Shown here one piece after another: positions 10,922 to 18,561 of a DNA stretch of 64,000 nt. The notes under the pieces are model-generated. The model did no database searches. It was not told where the DNA came from and worked only from the letters and a program-made list of their open reading frames with translations. Positions within the stretch are counted from its first letter, which is position 1, and the number at the start of each line of letters is the position of its first letter. Origin of the DNA: Kitasatospora sp. SUK 42. Lineage in GTDB: Bacteria; Actinomycetota; Actinomycetes; Streptomycetales; Streptomycetaceae. The translations under genes and the position numbers were made by a program. The stretch covers positions 969,360 through 1,033,359 of the forward strand of contig NZ_LFMD02000003.1 in the NCBI RefSeq assembly GCF_015776785.2. The letters are read 5' to 3'.

Positions 10922-10924
10922 GGC

Positions 10925-11845
10925 TCAGTTCCCCCCAGTGGGATTGGCGGGCGAGGCGGCGGGCGCGGTGGCCGGCGCCTGACCCTGGGCCGGCGGCAGG
11001 ACGGCGTCACGCGGGTCGGCGCGCGGCGGCACCACCACCACACCGACCAGGTCCAGCCGGGTGAACTGGACGAACGGCTCGACCAGGACGGTCTTGGTCA
11101 GCTGGCCCGCGTTGGCCTGGACCTCGACGACCTTGCCGACCGGGACGCCGGGCACGAACGGGCGGCCGCTCTGCGAGCCGAAGGTGACCAGCCGGTCGCC
11201 AGCCTTGACCTGCGCCTTTCCGTTGAGCAGGGAGACCTTCATCGGGCTGTCGCCACCGCCGGAGGCGAAGCCGATCTCGCCGCTGCCCTCCAGCCGGGTG
11301 CCGGCCGAGAAGCCGGGGTCGGAGGCGAGCAGCACGGTGGAGGTGGTCGGGGCGACGGTGGTGATCCGGCCGACCAGGCCCTGGCCGTTGATCACCGTCA
11401 TGTCGCGGGTCAGGCCGTCGTCGCTGCCCGCGTCGATGGTGATGGTCCAGGAGAAGCCCTGGGCCGGGCCGATCGCGATGACCTGGGCGGCCTTGACGGT
11501 GTAGCCGCCGGCGCCGGCGGTGCGCAGCAGGTCGTCCAGCTGTTTGGTGCGCCCGGCGGCCATGTCGGAGGAGGCGAGCTTCTGCCGTAGTTCGGTGTTC
11601 TCGCGGGCGAGCTGGTCCGCGCGGCCGCTGTCGGTGGCGGCGTCGCGGAAGGCCCGGACGGTGTTGGCCACCGGGTCCACGACGGTGGCGGCGCCGCGCT
11701 CGACCGGACCGAGGACGCTGGCGGCCGCGTGCCGGGCCGGGCCGAGCGGGGAGTCCTCACCGCCCTTGATGTCCACGGTGATGAGCGCGAAGGCGACGGC
11801 CACCAGCAGGATGAGCAGCAGCCGGCTCTCTCGTGTGTCCCTCAC
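10925..11845 (-). CDS. mreC: Rod shape-determining protein MreC
   Basis: 306 residues. One N-terminal membrane segment (about 8-24, RLLLILLVAVAFALITV), a coiled-coil stretch (about 75-110, ADQLARENTELRQKLAS) and the extracytoplasmic beta domain with TIDAGSDDGL and GLVGRITTV, the core of the family. The C-terminus is Pro/Ala-rich. MreC bridges MreB with PBP2 and RodA. The GTG start is without a strong ribosome site. It lies about 95 bp behind mreB and 3 bp ahead of mreD. Confidence 0.94.
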   Translation of the reverse strand: MRDTRESRLLLILLVAVAFALITVDIKGGEDSPLGPARHAAASVLGPVERGAATVVDPVANTVRAFRDAATDSGRADQLARENTELRQKLASSDMAAGRTKQLDDLLRTAGAGGYTVKAAQVIAIGPAQGFSWTITIDAGSDDGLTRDMTVINGQGLVGRITTVAPTTSTVLLASDPGFSAGTRLEGSGEIGFASGGGDSPMKVSLLNGKAQVKAGDRLVTFGSQSGRPFVPGVPVGKVVEVQANAGQLTKTVLVEPFVQFTRLDLVGVVVVPPRADPRDAVLPPAQGQAPATAPAASPANPTGGN

Positions 11846-11939
11846 GGTGCTGGTACTGCCCCTTCGTACCGGGCGGCCGCCCGGGGCTGTGGGGCCCGGG
11901 CGGCGGCCCGTTCAGTTGAGTGTCGGATTCGTCGTGGTG

Positions 11940-12977
11940 CTAACGGCGCGGCGAGGCGTCCAGTACCTGCTGGAGCGCCTCGAACTCCTCGACGCACTTG
12001 CCGGAGCCGAGCGCGACGGAGTCGAGCGGGTTCTCGGCGATGTGGATCGGCATGCCGGTCTCGCGGCGCAGCCGCTCGTCCAGGCCGCGCAGCAGGGCGC
12101 CGCCGCCGGTGAGCACGATGCCGCGGTCCATGACGTCGCCGGCCAGCTCGGGCGGGCACTGGTCGAGGGTGGTCTTGACCGCGTCGATGATGGCGTTGAC
12201 CGGCTCGTCGATGGCCTCGCGGACCTCGGCGGCGGAGATGACCACGGTCTTGGGCAGGCCGCTGACCAGGTCGCGGCCGCGGATCTCGGCGTGCTCGTCC
12301 TTCTCGCCCTCCGCGCCGAAGGCGCTGCCGATGCTCATCTTGATCTGCTCGGCGCTGCGCTCGCCGAGGAGGAGGGAGTACTCCTTCTTGATGTGCTGGA
12401 CGATCGCGTTGTCGAGCTCGTCGCCGGCCACCCTGATGGACTGGGCGGTGACGATGCCGCCGAGGGAGATGACGGCGACCTCGGTGGTGCCGCCGCCGAT
12501 GTCGACGACCATGTTGCCGGTGGCCTCGTGGACGGGGAGTCCGGCGCCGATCGCGGCGGCCATCGGCTCCTCGATGATGTGCACCTGGCGGGCGCCGGCC
12601 TGCGAGGAGGCCTCGATGACGGCGCGGCGCTCGACCCCGGTGATGCCGGAGGGCACGCAGACCACGACGCGCGGGCGGGCGAGGTAGCGGCGGCGGTGGA
12701 TCTTGAGGATGAAGTAGCGCAGCATCCGCTCGGTGATCTCGAAGTCGGCGATCACGCCGTCCTTGAGCGGGCGGATGGCGACGATGTTGCCCGGCGTGCG
12801 GCCGATCATCTTCTTGGCCTCGGCGCCGACCGCGAGGATCCCACCGGTGTTGGTGTTGACCGCGACGACGGACGGCTCGTTGAGGACGATGCCCTTGCCC
12901 CTGACGTACACCAGCGTATTGGCTGTTCCGAGGTCGATCGCCAAGTCGCGGCCGATGAACGACAGGTTGCTCGCCAT
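11940..12977 (-). CDS. mreB: Rod shape-determining protein MreB (actin-like)
   Basis: 345 residues, a standard MreB length. ATP-binding motifs of the actin fold are clear: phosphate-1 around D15 (AIDLGTANT), phosphate-2 [11 protein letters not shown], and the adenosine motif [11 protein letters not shown]. In Streptomyces MreB acts mainly in spore wall assembly instead of vegetative growth, so this gene is expected to be developmentally controlled. ATG start. First gene of the mre operon; its promoter must lie in the gap up to ndk. Confidence 0.97.
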   Translation of the reverse strand: MASNLSFIGRDLAIDLGTANTLVYVRGKGIVLNEPSVVAVNTNTGGILAVGAEAKKMIGRTPGNIVAIRPLKDGVIADFEITERMLRYFILKIHRRRYLARPRVVVCVPSGITGVERRAVIEASSQAGARQVHIIEEPMAAAIGAGLPVHEATGNMVVDIGGGTTEVAVISLGGIVTAQSIRVAGDELDNAIVQHIKKEYSLLLGERSAEQIKMSIGSAFGAEGEKDEHAEIRGRDLVSGLPKTVVISAAEVREAIDEPVNAIIDAVKTTLDQCPPELAGDVMDRGIVLTGGGALLRGLDERLRRETGMPIHIAENPLDSVALGSGKCVEEFEALQQVLDASPRR

Positions 12978-13308
12978 GGGGTGTAGGTGCCTTCCCGGGC
13001 TCGGAGTTCATGGGGGTGGACGGATGCGCGCGCCCACGCTTGGGCGGAGACCAGCTGAGCTGCCTTACCGGGCCCTTGAGTCGCGTCCATCGTAGTCACG
13101 CCGCGCGGTACGGACGTCGACGTGGGGCATACCGTCCATTGTCCGGAGCGTGATCGCTTCTCCGAGGATTGGGACGCCGTGTCGGCGCCCCCAGTTCCCT
13201 ATTTCACGATAAGAATGCCCCGGCCGGGCCAATGGTCCCGACCGGGGCGGTACGAACGTCCTTCCGGGCGTGTCGCCCGGTCTCCCGGGCGGCCGTCCCG
13301 GCCCCGGA
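12978..13308. other. 331-bp region between mreB and ndk: mreB promoter side and ndk terminator
   Basis: No gene is supported. The right part holds the ndk terminator hairpin. Read on the minus strand, a TACGAT at 13089-13094 is the best -10-like hexamer for mreB, about 110 bp ahead of its ATG, but no -35 at the right distance is convincing. The sequence 13110-13200 is less GC-rich than the surroundings. Confidence 0.45.
13217..13248 (-). terminator. ndk terminator
   Basis: Inverted repeat GCCCCGGTCGGG / CCCGGCCGGGGC around a CCATTGG-type loop, followed on the minus strand by ATTCTTATCG, a short T-rich tail. It lies about 60 bp after the ndk stop. Confidence 0.75.
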
Positions 13309-13722
13309 TCAGGCGTGCGCCGGGAAGAAGATCTTGATCTCGCGCTCGGCGGACTCCGGGGAGTCGGAGGCGTGGATCAGGTTCTCGCGGGTGATCGTCG
13401 CGTAGTCGCCGCGGATGGTGCCGGCCCCGGCCTCCAGCGGGTTGGTGGCCCCGGCCAGCATGCGGATGCCGCGCACGACCTCCTCGCCCTCGACGATCAG
13501 CGCGATCGACGGACCGGAGGTCATGAACTCCAGCAGCGGCTCGTAGAACGGGCGGCCGACGTGCTCCGCGTAGTGCTGCTCCAGCGTCGCCCGGTCGAAG
13601 GTGCGCAGCTCGACGGCGGCGAACCGCCAGCCGGCCTTGCGCTCGATGCGGCTGATGATCTCGCCGGCCAGGCCGCGGCGGACGGCGTCGGGCTTGAGCA
13701 GGACGAGAGTGCGCTGGGACAC
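13309..13722 (-). CDS. ndk: Nucleoside diphosphate kinase
   Basis: 137 residues, the usual length. It transfers the gamma phosphate from ATP to NDPs through a phosphohistidine. The active-site H117 lies in ENLIHASDS, and the N-terminal TLVLLKPDAVRRGL plus NPLEAGAGTIRGDYA are family signatures. The GTG start has GGAG upstream. It stands between mreB and the DUF4233-folC pair on the same strand, as in other Streptomyces, and has its own terminator. Confidence 0.97.
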   Translation of the reverse strand: MSQRTLVLLKPDAVRRGLAGEIISRIERKAGWRFAAVELRTFDRATLEQHYAEHVGRPFYEPLLEFMTSGPSIALIVEGEEVVRGIRMLAGATNPLEAGAGTIRGDYATITRENLIHASDSPESAEREIKIFFPAHA

Positions 13723-13832
13723 GGTGCGTCTCCTGGGTGTTCGGTACGGCTGACGGTCGGGCCGACGGAGCGGGAGCCGACACGGCAGAGGTTACCTTGC
13801 GTACACGGCGTGTCGGCTCGCCGGTCCGGCAT

Positions 13833-14183
13833 CTATGCCTGTACGGGCACGGCCTCCGCGGCCGCGCGGGCGGCCTTGAACTCGTCGACCTTGCGGCCGT
13901 AGTGCACCGAGCACCACCACAGGCCGGCGAAGACCAGGCCGAGGCCGAACATGGTCGGCAGGATGAAGCCGCTGGCGATCAGGCCGATCTGGAGCGCCCA
14001 GCCGATCTGCACCGCGCCGGGCCGGTTGATCATGCCGCAGAGCACGATGCACAGGGCCATCGCGATGCCGCTGACCGTCCAGATCTCCCCGGTGGAGACG
14101 TCGGAGAGCCGCATCGCGACCAGCGCCGCGAACATGATCAGCAACGCCTCGCCGATCAGTGTCGAGGAGCAGAGCGTCCTCAT
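13833..14183 (-). CDS. DUF4233 family membrane protein
   Basis: 116 residues, with four hydrophobic segments (for example LLIMFAALVAMRL, VSGIAMALCIVLCGM, IGLIASGFILPTMFG and GLVFAGLWWCSVHYG) and a short charged Ala-rich tail. The family is found next to folC in actinomycetes. The ATG is 1 bp from the folC stop, so the two are almost certainly co-transcribed and translationally coupled. Function unknown. Confidence 0.88.
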   Translation of the reverse strand: MRTLCSSTLIGEALLIMFAALVAMRLSDVSTGEIWTVSGIAMALCIVLCGMINRPGAVQIGWALQIGLIASGFILPTMFGLGLVFAGLWWCSVHYGRKVDEFKAARAAAEAVPVQA

Positions 14184-14184
14184 G

Positions 14185-15582
14185 TCACTTCCTCCCGAGC
14201 AGCAGGCGGGCCTCGCCCACCGTGATGACCGAACCGGTGACCAGCACCCCGGCGCCGCCGAGGTCGCCCTCCTCCTCGGCCAGGGTGACGGCGGCGGCGA
14301 TGGCGTCGTCGAGCCGGGGCTCGACCTGGACGCGGTCCTCGCCGAAGATCTCGACGGCCAGGGCCGCGAGCGCGTCCACGTCCATCGCGCGGTGGGTGGA
14401 GTTCTGGGTGACGACGACCTCGGCCAGTATCGGCTCGAAGGCCTCCAGCACGCCGGCCACGTCCTTGTCCCCGGAGGTGCCGACCACGCCGACCAGGCGG
14501 GTGAAGCCGAAGGACTCGGAGATCGCGGCGACGGTGGCCTGGGCGCCGTGCGGGTTGTGCGCGGCGTCCAGGATGATCGTGGGGCTGCGGCGGACGATCT
14601 CCAGGCGGCCCGGCGAGGAGACGCCGGAGAAGGCCTGGCGGATCTTGTCGACGTCGAGCTGGCCGCCGCGGGCGCCGCCGACGCCGAAGAAGGCCTCGAC
14701 CGCGGCCAGCGCCAGCGCCGCGTTGTGCGCCTGGTACTCGCCGTGCAGCGGGATGAAGACGTCCTCGTACTCCTCGCCGCCGAGCCCGCGCAGGGTCACC
14801 AGCTGGCCGCCGACGGCGAGTTCACGGCGGATCACGCCGAACTCCATGCCCTCGCGGGCGACCGTGGCGTCCACCTCGACGGCCCGGCGCAGGATGGTCT
14901 GGGCGGCGTCCAGCTGCTGCTGGGCGACCACGGCGACGGCACCGGACTTGATGATCCCGGACTTCTCGCCCGCGATCTCGCCGGTGGTCTCGCCGAGCTT
15001 GTCGGTGTGGTCCAGACCGATCGGGGTGATCACCGCGACGGCGGCGTCGATGACGTTGGTGGCGTCCCAGGTGCCGCCCATGCCGACCTCGACCACGGCG
15101 ACGTCCACCGGGGCGTCGGCGAAGGCCGCGTAGGCCATGCCGGTCAGCACCTCGAAGAAGGACATCGCCACCGGCTGCGCCGCGTCGACCATCTGCACGT
15201 AGGGCTCGATGTCGCGGTAGACCTCGACGAAGCGCTCGGGGGTGATCGGGGCGCCGTCCAGGCTGATCCGCTCGGTGACGCTCTCCACGTGCGGGCTGGT
15301 GTAGCGCCCGGTGCGCAGCTCGAAGGTGTTGAGCAGCTGCTCGATCATCCGGGCGGTGGAGGTCTTGCCGTTGGTGCCGGTGACGTGGATGGAGGGGAAG
15401 GACCGCTGGGGCTGGCCCAGGATGTCCATCAGCGCCTCGATCCGGTCGAGCGAGGGCTCCAGTTTGTTCTCCGGCCAGCGCTTGGACAGCTCCAGTTCGA
15501 CGTCCCGCAGGGTGTCGCCGGGACCGCCGTCGGAGGGGCGGAGGGTGTACGGGTTCGGGTCGGCCTTGTCGCTCACGACCAC
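14185..15582 (-). CDS. folC: Bifunctional folylpolyglutamate synthase/dihydrofolate synthase
   Basis: 465 residues. It adds L-glutamate to dihydropteroate and to folates. The Mur-ligase-type P-loop is VTGTNGKTST (about 67-76); the ATP-grasp region around VEVGMGGTWDATNV and the C-terminal domain start ILDAAHNPHG are present. The start is a GTG at 15582 (MVVSDKA); a second in-frame GTG at 15576 is possible. No clear ribosome site is seen. The gene faces the GT2 gene across a promoter region that contains a perfect 19-bp dyad. Confidence 0.95.
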   Translation of the reverse strand: MVVSDKADPNPYTLRPSDGGPGDTLRDVELELSKRWPENKLEPSLDRIEALMDILGQPQRSFPSIHVTGTNGKTSTARMIEQLLNTFELRTGRYTSPHVESVTERISLDGAPITPERFVEVYRDIEPYVQMVDAAQPVAMSFFEVLTGMAYAAFADAPVDVAVVEVGMGGTWDATNVIDAAVAVITPIGLDHTDKLGETTGEIAGEKSGIIKSGAVAVVAQQQLDAAQTILRRAVEVDATVAREGMEFGVIRRELAVGGQLVTLRGLGGEEYEDVFIPLHGEYQAHNAALALAAVEAFFGVGGARGGQLDVDKIRQAFSGVSSPGRLEIVRRSPTIILDAAHNPHGAQATVAAISESFGFTRLVGVVGTSGDKDVAGVLEAFEPILAEVVVTQNSTHRAMDVDALAALAVEIFGEDRVQVEPRLDDAIAAAVTLAEEEGDLGGAGVLVTGSVITVGEARLLLGRK

Positions 15583-15605
15583 AGTCTACGGAGCGGCGGC
15601 GGTGT

Positions 15606-15624
15606 GTTCTCACGGGGTGAGAAC
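15606..15624. promoter_or_regulatory. Perfect 19-bp dyad, candidate operator between folC and the GT2 gene
   Basis: GTTCTCACGGGGTGAGAAC is a perfect inverted repeat with 8-bp arms and a 3-bp centre. It lies 24 bp upstream of the folC start and about 140 bp upstream of the GT2 start. The form fits a dimeric repressor. It does not match the actinobacterial LexA box. The regulator is not identified. Confidence 0.5.
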
Positions 15625-15639
15625 GACCACTTTGTCCAC

Positions 15640-15725
15640 TCTTTGCCATGATCACCTAATTTGATCCCTTTACTATCGATTCAGCGAGTTTGAACGGCAA
15701 TGAAGCATCGATTCGCAATTTCCAG
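15640..15725 (+). promoter_or_regulatory. AT-rich promoter region of the GT2-epimerase pair
   Basis: About 85 bp with far lower GC content than its surroundings. It holds a TACTAT (15671-15676) that could be a -10 element and two copies of ATCGATTC at 15675-15682 and 15707-15714, 32 bp apart (three helical turns), a spacing often seen in regulator sites. No convincing -35 is placed 17-18 bp from the TACTAT. Confidence 0.4.
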
Positions 15726-15761
15726 GAGCCGTCTGCCTTTGATCATGAGGAGCACCCCGCC

Positions 15762-17195
15762 ATGCCCGACGTCATGCACGACTGGATCGTGCTCCGCCAG
15801 GACGTCATCGTCTGGTTCGCCGGACTGATCTCCCTGGCGCTCGTCGGCTACATGGCCCTCGTCTTCGGACGCTTCCTCGTGTACTGGGCCGGCTCCCGCC
15901 ACGCCTTCCGGCACAACCTGCCCGCCGAGCCCGGCGACCCGTCCGCCTTCCAGTGGCACCTGGTCATCCCCTGCCGCGACGAGGAGGCCGTGGTCACCCA
16001 GACCCTGGACGGCCTGCGGACCAGCGCGCCCGGGGCCCACCTGTGGGTGATCGACGACGACAGCGAGGACGCCACCCGCGAGCTCGTCCTCGCCGCCGCG
16101 GCCCACGACCCGCGCGTCCACCTCGTCCAGCGCCGCCGCCCGCACGCCCGGATCGGCAAGGGCGCCGCGCTCAACGCCGCCTACCGCGAGATCTCCGCCT
16201 GGCTCCCCGAGTCCACCGACCGCTCCCGGGTGGTGATCGGCGTCGTCGACGCCGACGGCCGGCTCGACCCGGGCACCCTCGACCAGGTCTGCAACCCCAA
16301 GGCGCTCGGCCGCCCCGACACCGGCGCGGTGCAGATCGGCGTCCGGATGCGCAACGCCGACGACGAGCGCCCGCTGCCCGGCCGCGGCCGCACCGCCAAC
16401 GCCCTCGCCCGCGCGCTCGTGCGGATGCAGGACGTCGAGTTCCAGGCCAACAACACCGGCATGCAGCTGCTGCGCCGCCGCACCGGCAGCGTCGGCCTCG
16501 GCGGCAACGGCCAGTTCGTCCGGCTCTCCGCGCTCGACTCGCTCACCGTCGAGGAGGGCCGGGCCGGCCGCCCGTGGCCCGAGCGCGCCCTACTGGAGGA
16601 CTACGAGTCCGGCCTCGACCTGCGGCTGGCCGGCTGGCGGCTCACCCACGTCACCGAGGCCCAGGTCTCCCAGGAGGCCCTGATCTCGCTGCGCCGCTTC
16701 CTCACCCAGCGCACCCGCTGGGCCCAGGGCAACATGCAGTGCCTGCGCTACACCGGCCGGGTGCTGCGCTCACCGCACTACACCCCGTCCGGCAAGGCCG
16801 AGGTGATGTACACCTTCCTGCAGCCCGTGGTCTGCGTGCTGCTGGTGCTGCTCTTCCCGCTGTCCCTCGGGATCACCGGCGCCGGGCTGGTGCTCTTCCC
16901 CGCCGAGACCGTCGAGTTCCAGCTCCGGTTCGGCCCGTGGATGCTGCTCGCCTTCGCGCTCGCCGCGCTGCCGATGGTCCTCTGGGGCCTCGCCTACCGC
17001 AAGGCCGTCCACCCCGACCGCCGCCGGCTCACCGGGCTGGTCTGGGGCCTCCTGGTCTGGCTCTACGCCTACCACCTGTTCGTGGTCGCGACCCGGGCCG
17101 CCCTACGGATGCTGCTCGGCCGCAACGGCTGGGCCAAGACCCGGCGCAACGCCGAGAAGGTCGCCCTCGGCGCCCCGACCGCGCTCGAATCCTGA
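15762..17195 (+). CDS. GT2-family processive-type glycosyltransferase (membrane polysaccharide synthase)
   Basis: 477 residues from the ATG at 15762, which has GAGGAG 9 nt upstream; an upstream in-frame ATG at 15690 lies inside the AT-rich promoter and is rejected. One N-terminal membrane segment (about 10-40) precedes a cytoplasmic GT-A domain with WVIDDDSED, the metal-binding VVDADGRLD, the acidic LLEDYESG and QRTRWAQG, i.e. the D, DxD, ED, QxxRW set of processive synthases such as hyaluronan and cellulose synthases. Three more membrane segments follow. It should polymerise and extrude a sugar chain. The next gene makes UDP-ManNAc, suggesting that sugar as donor (inference). Confidence 0.88.
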   Translation: MPDVMHDWIVLRQDVIVWFAGLISLALVGYMALVFGRFLVYWAGSRHAFRHNLPAEPGDPSAFQWHLVIPCRDEEAVVTQTLDGLRTSAPGAHLWVIDDDSEDATRELVLAAAAHDPRVHLVQRRRPHARIGKGAALNAAYREISAWLPESTDRSRVVIGVVDADGRLDPGTLDQVCNPKALGRPDTGAVQIGVRMRNADDERPLPGRGRTANALARALVRMQDVEFQANNTGMQLLRRRTGSVGLGGNGQFVRLSALDSLTVEEGRAGRPWPERALLEDYESGLDLRLAGWRLTHVTEAQVSQEALISLRRFLTQRTRWAQGNMQCLRYTGRVLRSPHYTPSGKAEVMYTFLQPVVCVLLVLLFPLSLGITGAGLVLFPAETVEFQLRFGPWMLLAFALAALPMVLWGLAYRKAVHPDRRRLTGLVWGLLVWLYAYHLFVVATRAALRMLLGRNGWAKTRRNAEKVALGAPTALES

Positions 17196-17253
17196 GCCGC
17201 CCCGGTACCCCCTCCCCCGCCGCCCCGCACCTCCTCCCCCACCGGAGCCCCCC

Positions 17254-18399
17254 TTGAGCACCTGCCTGCCGCCGTCCAGCGTCGCCGTCGTCCTCGGCAC
17301 CCGCCCCGAACTGGTCAAGCTCGCCCCGCTGATCCACGAACTCGGCGACGCCACCCGGCTGGTGCACACCGGTCAGCACTGGGACGAGGCGATGTCCGGC
17401 CGGTTCCTGCGCGACCTGAACCTGCCCCGGCCGGAGCTGCTCACCGGGGTCGGCGGCCGCCCCCGGGCCGGCCAGATCGCCCAGTCCCTCGGCCAGTTGG
17501 ACGCCGCCTTCGCCGAGGACCGCCCCGCCGCCGTGGTCGTCCAGGGCGACACCAACGCCACCCTCGCCGGAGCACTGGCCGCCAACGCCCGGGAGATCCC
17601 GCTGGTGCACGTCGAGGCCGGGCTGCGCAGCTACGACCGGGCGATGCCCGAGGAGCACAACCGGGTGATGGTCGACCACGTCTCCGACCTGCTCTGCGCC
17701 GCCACCGAGGACAACGTCGCCAACCTGCGCGCCGAGTCGCTCGACCAGGGCCGGATCGAGCTCACCGGCAACACCGTGGTCGAGGTGGTCCGCCGTCAGC
17801 TGCCGGACGGGGCGGCCCGCGCCGCGCTGCTCGCCGGGCACGGACTGCGCCCGGACGGATACGTGCTGGCCACCGTGCACCGCCCGGAGAACACCGACAC
17901 CGCCGAGGCGCTCGGCGCGGTGCTCGCCGAGCTGGACCGGATCGCCGGGGCCGGCACCCCCGTGCTGTTCCCGATGCACCCGCGCACCCGGGCCGCCGTC
18001 GAGCGCTTCGGGCTGGACGGCCTGCTGGAGCGCCTGGCCGTCACCGGGCCGGTCGGCTACGGCGACTTCCTGGGCCTGGCGAGCCACGCCGCGCTGCTGG
18101 TCTCCGACTCCGGCGGCGTGCAGGAGGAGTGCACCGTCCTCGGCCGCCCGCTGCTGGTGGTGCGCCGCTCCACCGAGCGCCCGGAGGCGGTGGCGGCGGG
18201 CTTCGCCGCGCTCGTGCAGCCCGGCGAGGAGCTGGGCGGGCTGGCCCGTGCCTGGCTGTCCGACACCCCCGACCGGCTGGCCCGGCTCGCGGCCACCCCG
18301 AGCCCGTACGGCGACGGCCGCGCCTCGGCCCGGATCGCCGCGCTGACCAGCGCACTCGCCGGGCCCGGCCGGGCCGGGGCCGTGCCGCTGGCCGCGTAG
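17254..18399 (+). CDS. wecB: UDP-N-acetylglucosamine 2-epimerase (non-hydrolysing)
   Basis: 381 residues. It interconverts UDP-GlcNAc and UDP-ManNAc. Family motifs are VVLGTRPELVKLAPL at the N-terminus, VVVQGDTNATLAGA, VHVEAGLRSYDRAMPEEHNRV, ATVHRPENTD and SDSGGVQEECTVLGRPLLVV near the C-terminus. The start is a TTG with GGAG 7 nt upstream. It lies 58 bp downstream of the GT2 gene with no hairpin between, so both are likely one transcript and make a ManNAc-containing polymer or modified glycan (inference). It is followed by the chitinase promoter. Confidence 0.93.
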   Translation: MSTCLPPSSVAVVLGTRPELVKLAPLIHELGDATRLVHTGQHWDEAMSGRFLRDLNLPRPELLTGVGGRPRAGQIAQSLGQLDAAFAEDRPAAVVVQGDTNATLAGALAANAREIPLVHVEAGLRSYDRAMPEEHNRVMVDHVSDLLCAATEDNVANLRAESLDQGRIELTGNTVVEVVRRQLPDGAARAALLAGHGLRPDGYVLATVHRPENTDTAEALGAVLAELDRIAGAGTPVLFPMHPRTRAAVERFGLDGLLERLAVTGPVGYGDFLGLASHAALLVSDSGGVQEECTVLGRPLLVVRRSTERPEAVAAGFAALVQPGEELGGLARAWLSDTPDRLARLAATPSPYGDGRASARIAALTSALAGPGRAGAVPLAA

Positions 18400-18405
18400 G
18401 TGCTC

Positions 18406-18432
18406 TTGACAGTCGAATTGGTCTACTCCACC
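18406..18432 (+). promoter_or_regulatory. Chitinase promoter with DasR-type (dre) operator
   Basis: A TTGACA -35 element at 18406-18411 is followed by TGGTCTACTCCA at 18419-18430, which matches 10 of the 12 core positions of the DasR consensus TGGTCTAGACCA. DasR is the GntR-type GlcNAc-responsive repressor of chitin genes in Streptomyces. The location inside the promoter fits repression. Confidence 0.65.
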
Positions 18433-18561
18433 TTGTGAGGCAAGTCTCCGTTCCCAACAGGGACTTGAGCTGTCGGTAGCTCCCGCACGCGCACCATCGA
18501 CACCCCCGGACGGCGCTCCCCCACAGGGCGCCGCCGGGCCTCCCCCACTGGAGATGGAGTC

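Noticed and set aside
8381..11590. Long open plus-strand frame (over 1000 codons) opposite mrdA, mreD and mreC
   Set aside because: It is antisense to three certain genes. Such frames are common when GC is very high at third codon positions; the translation is Val/Ala/Gly/Arg/His-rich low complexity.
15632..15640. DnaA box TTGTCCACT near folC
   Set aside because: One mismatch and no second box at a typical distance.
15690..15761. Upstream ATG (15690) for the GT2 gene
   Set aside because: This part is the AT-rich promoter with repeat elements; the ATG at 15762 has a strong ribosome site.
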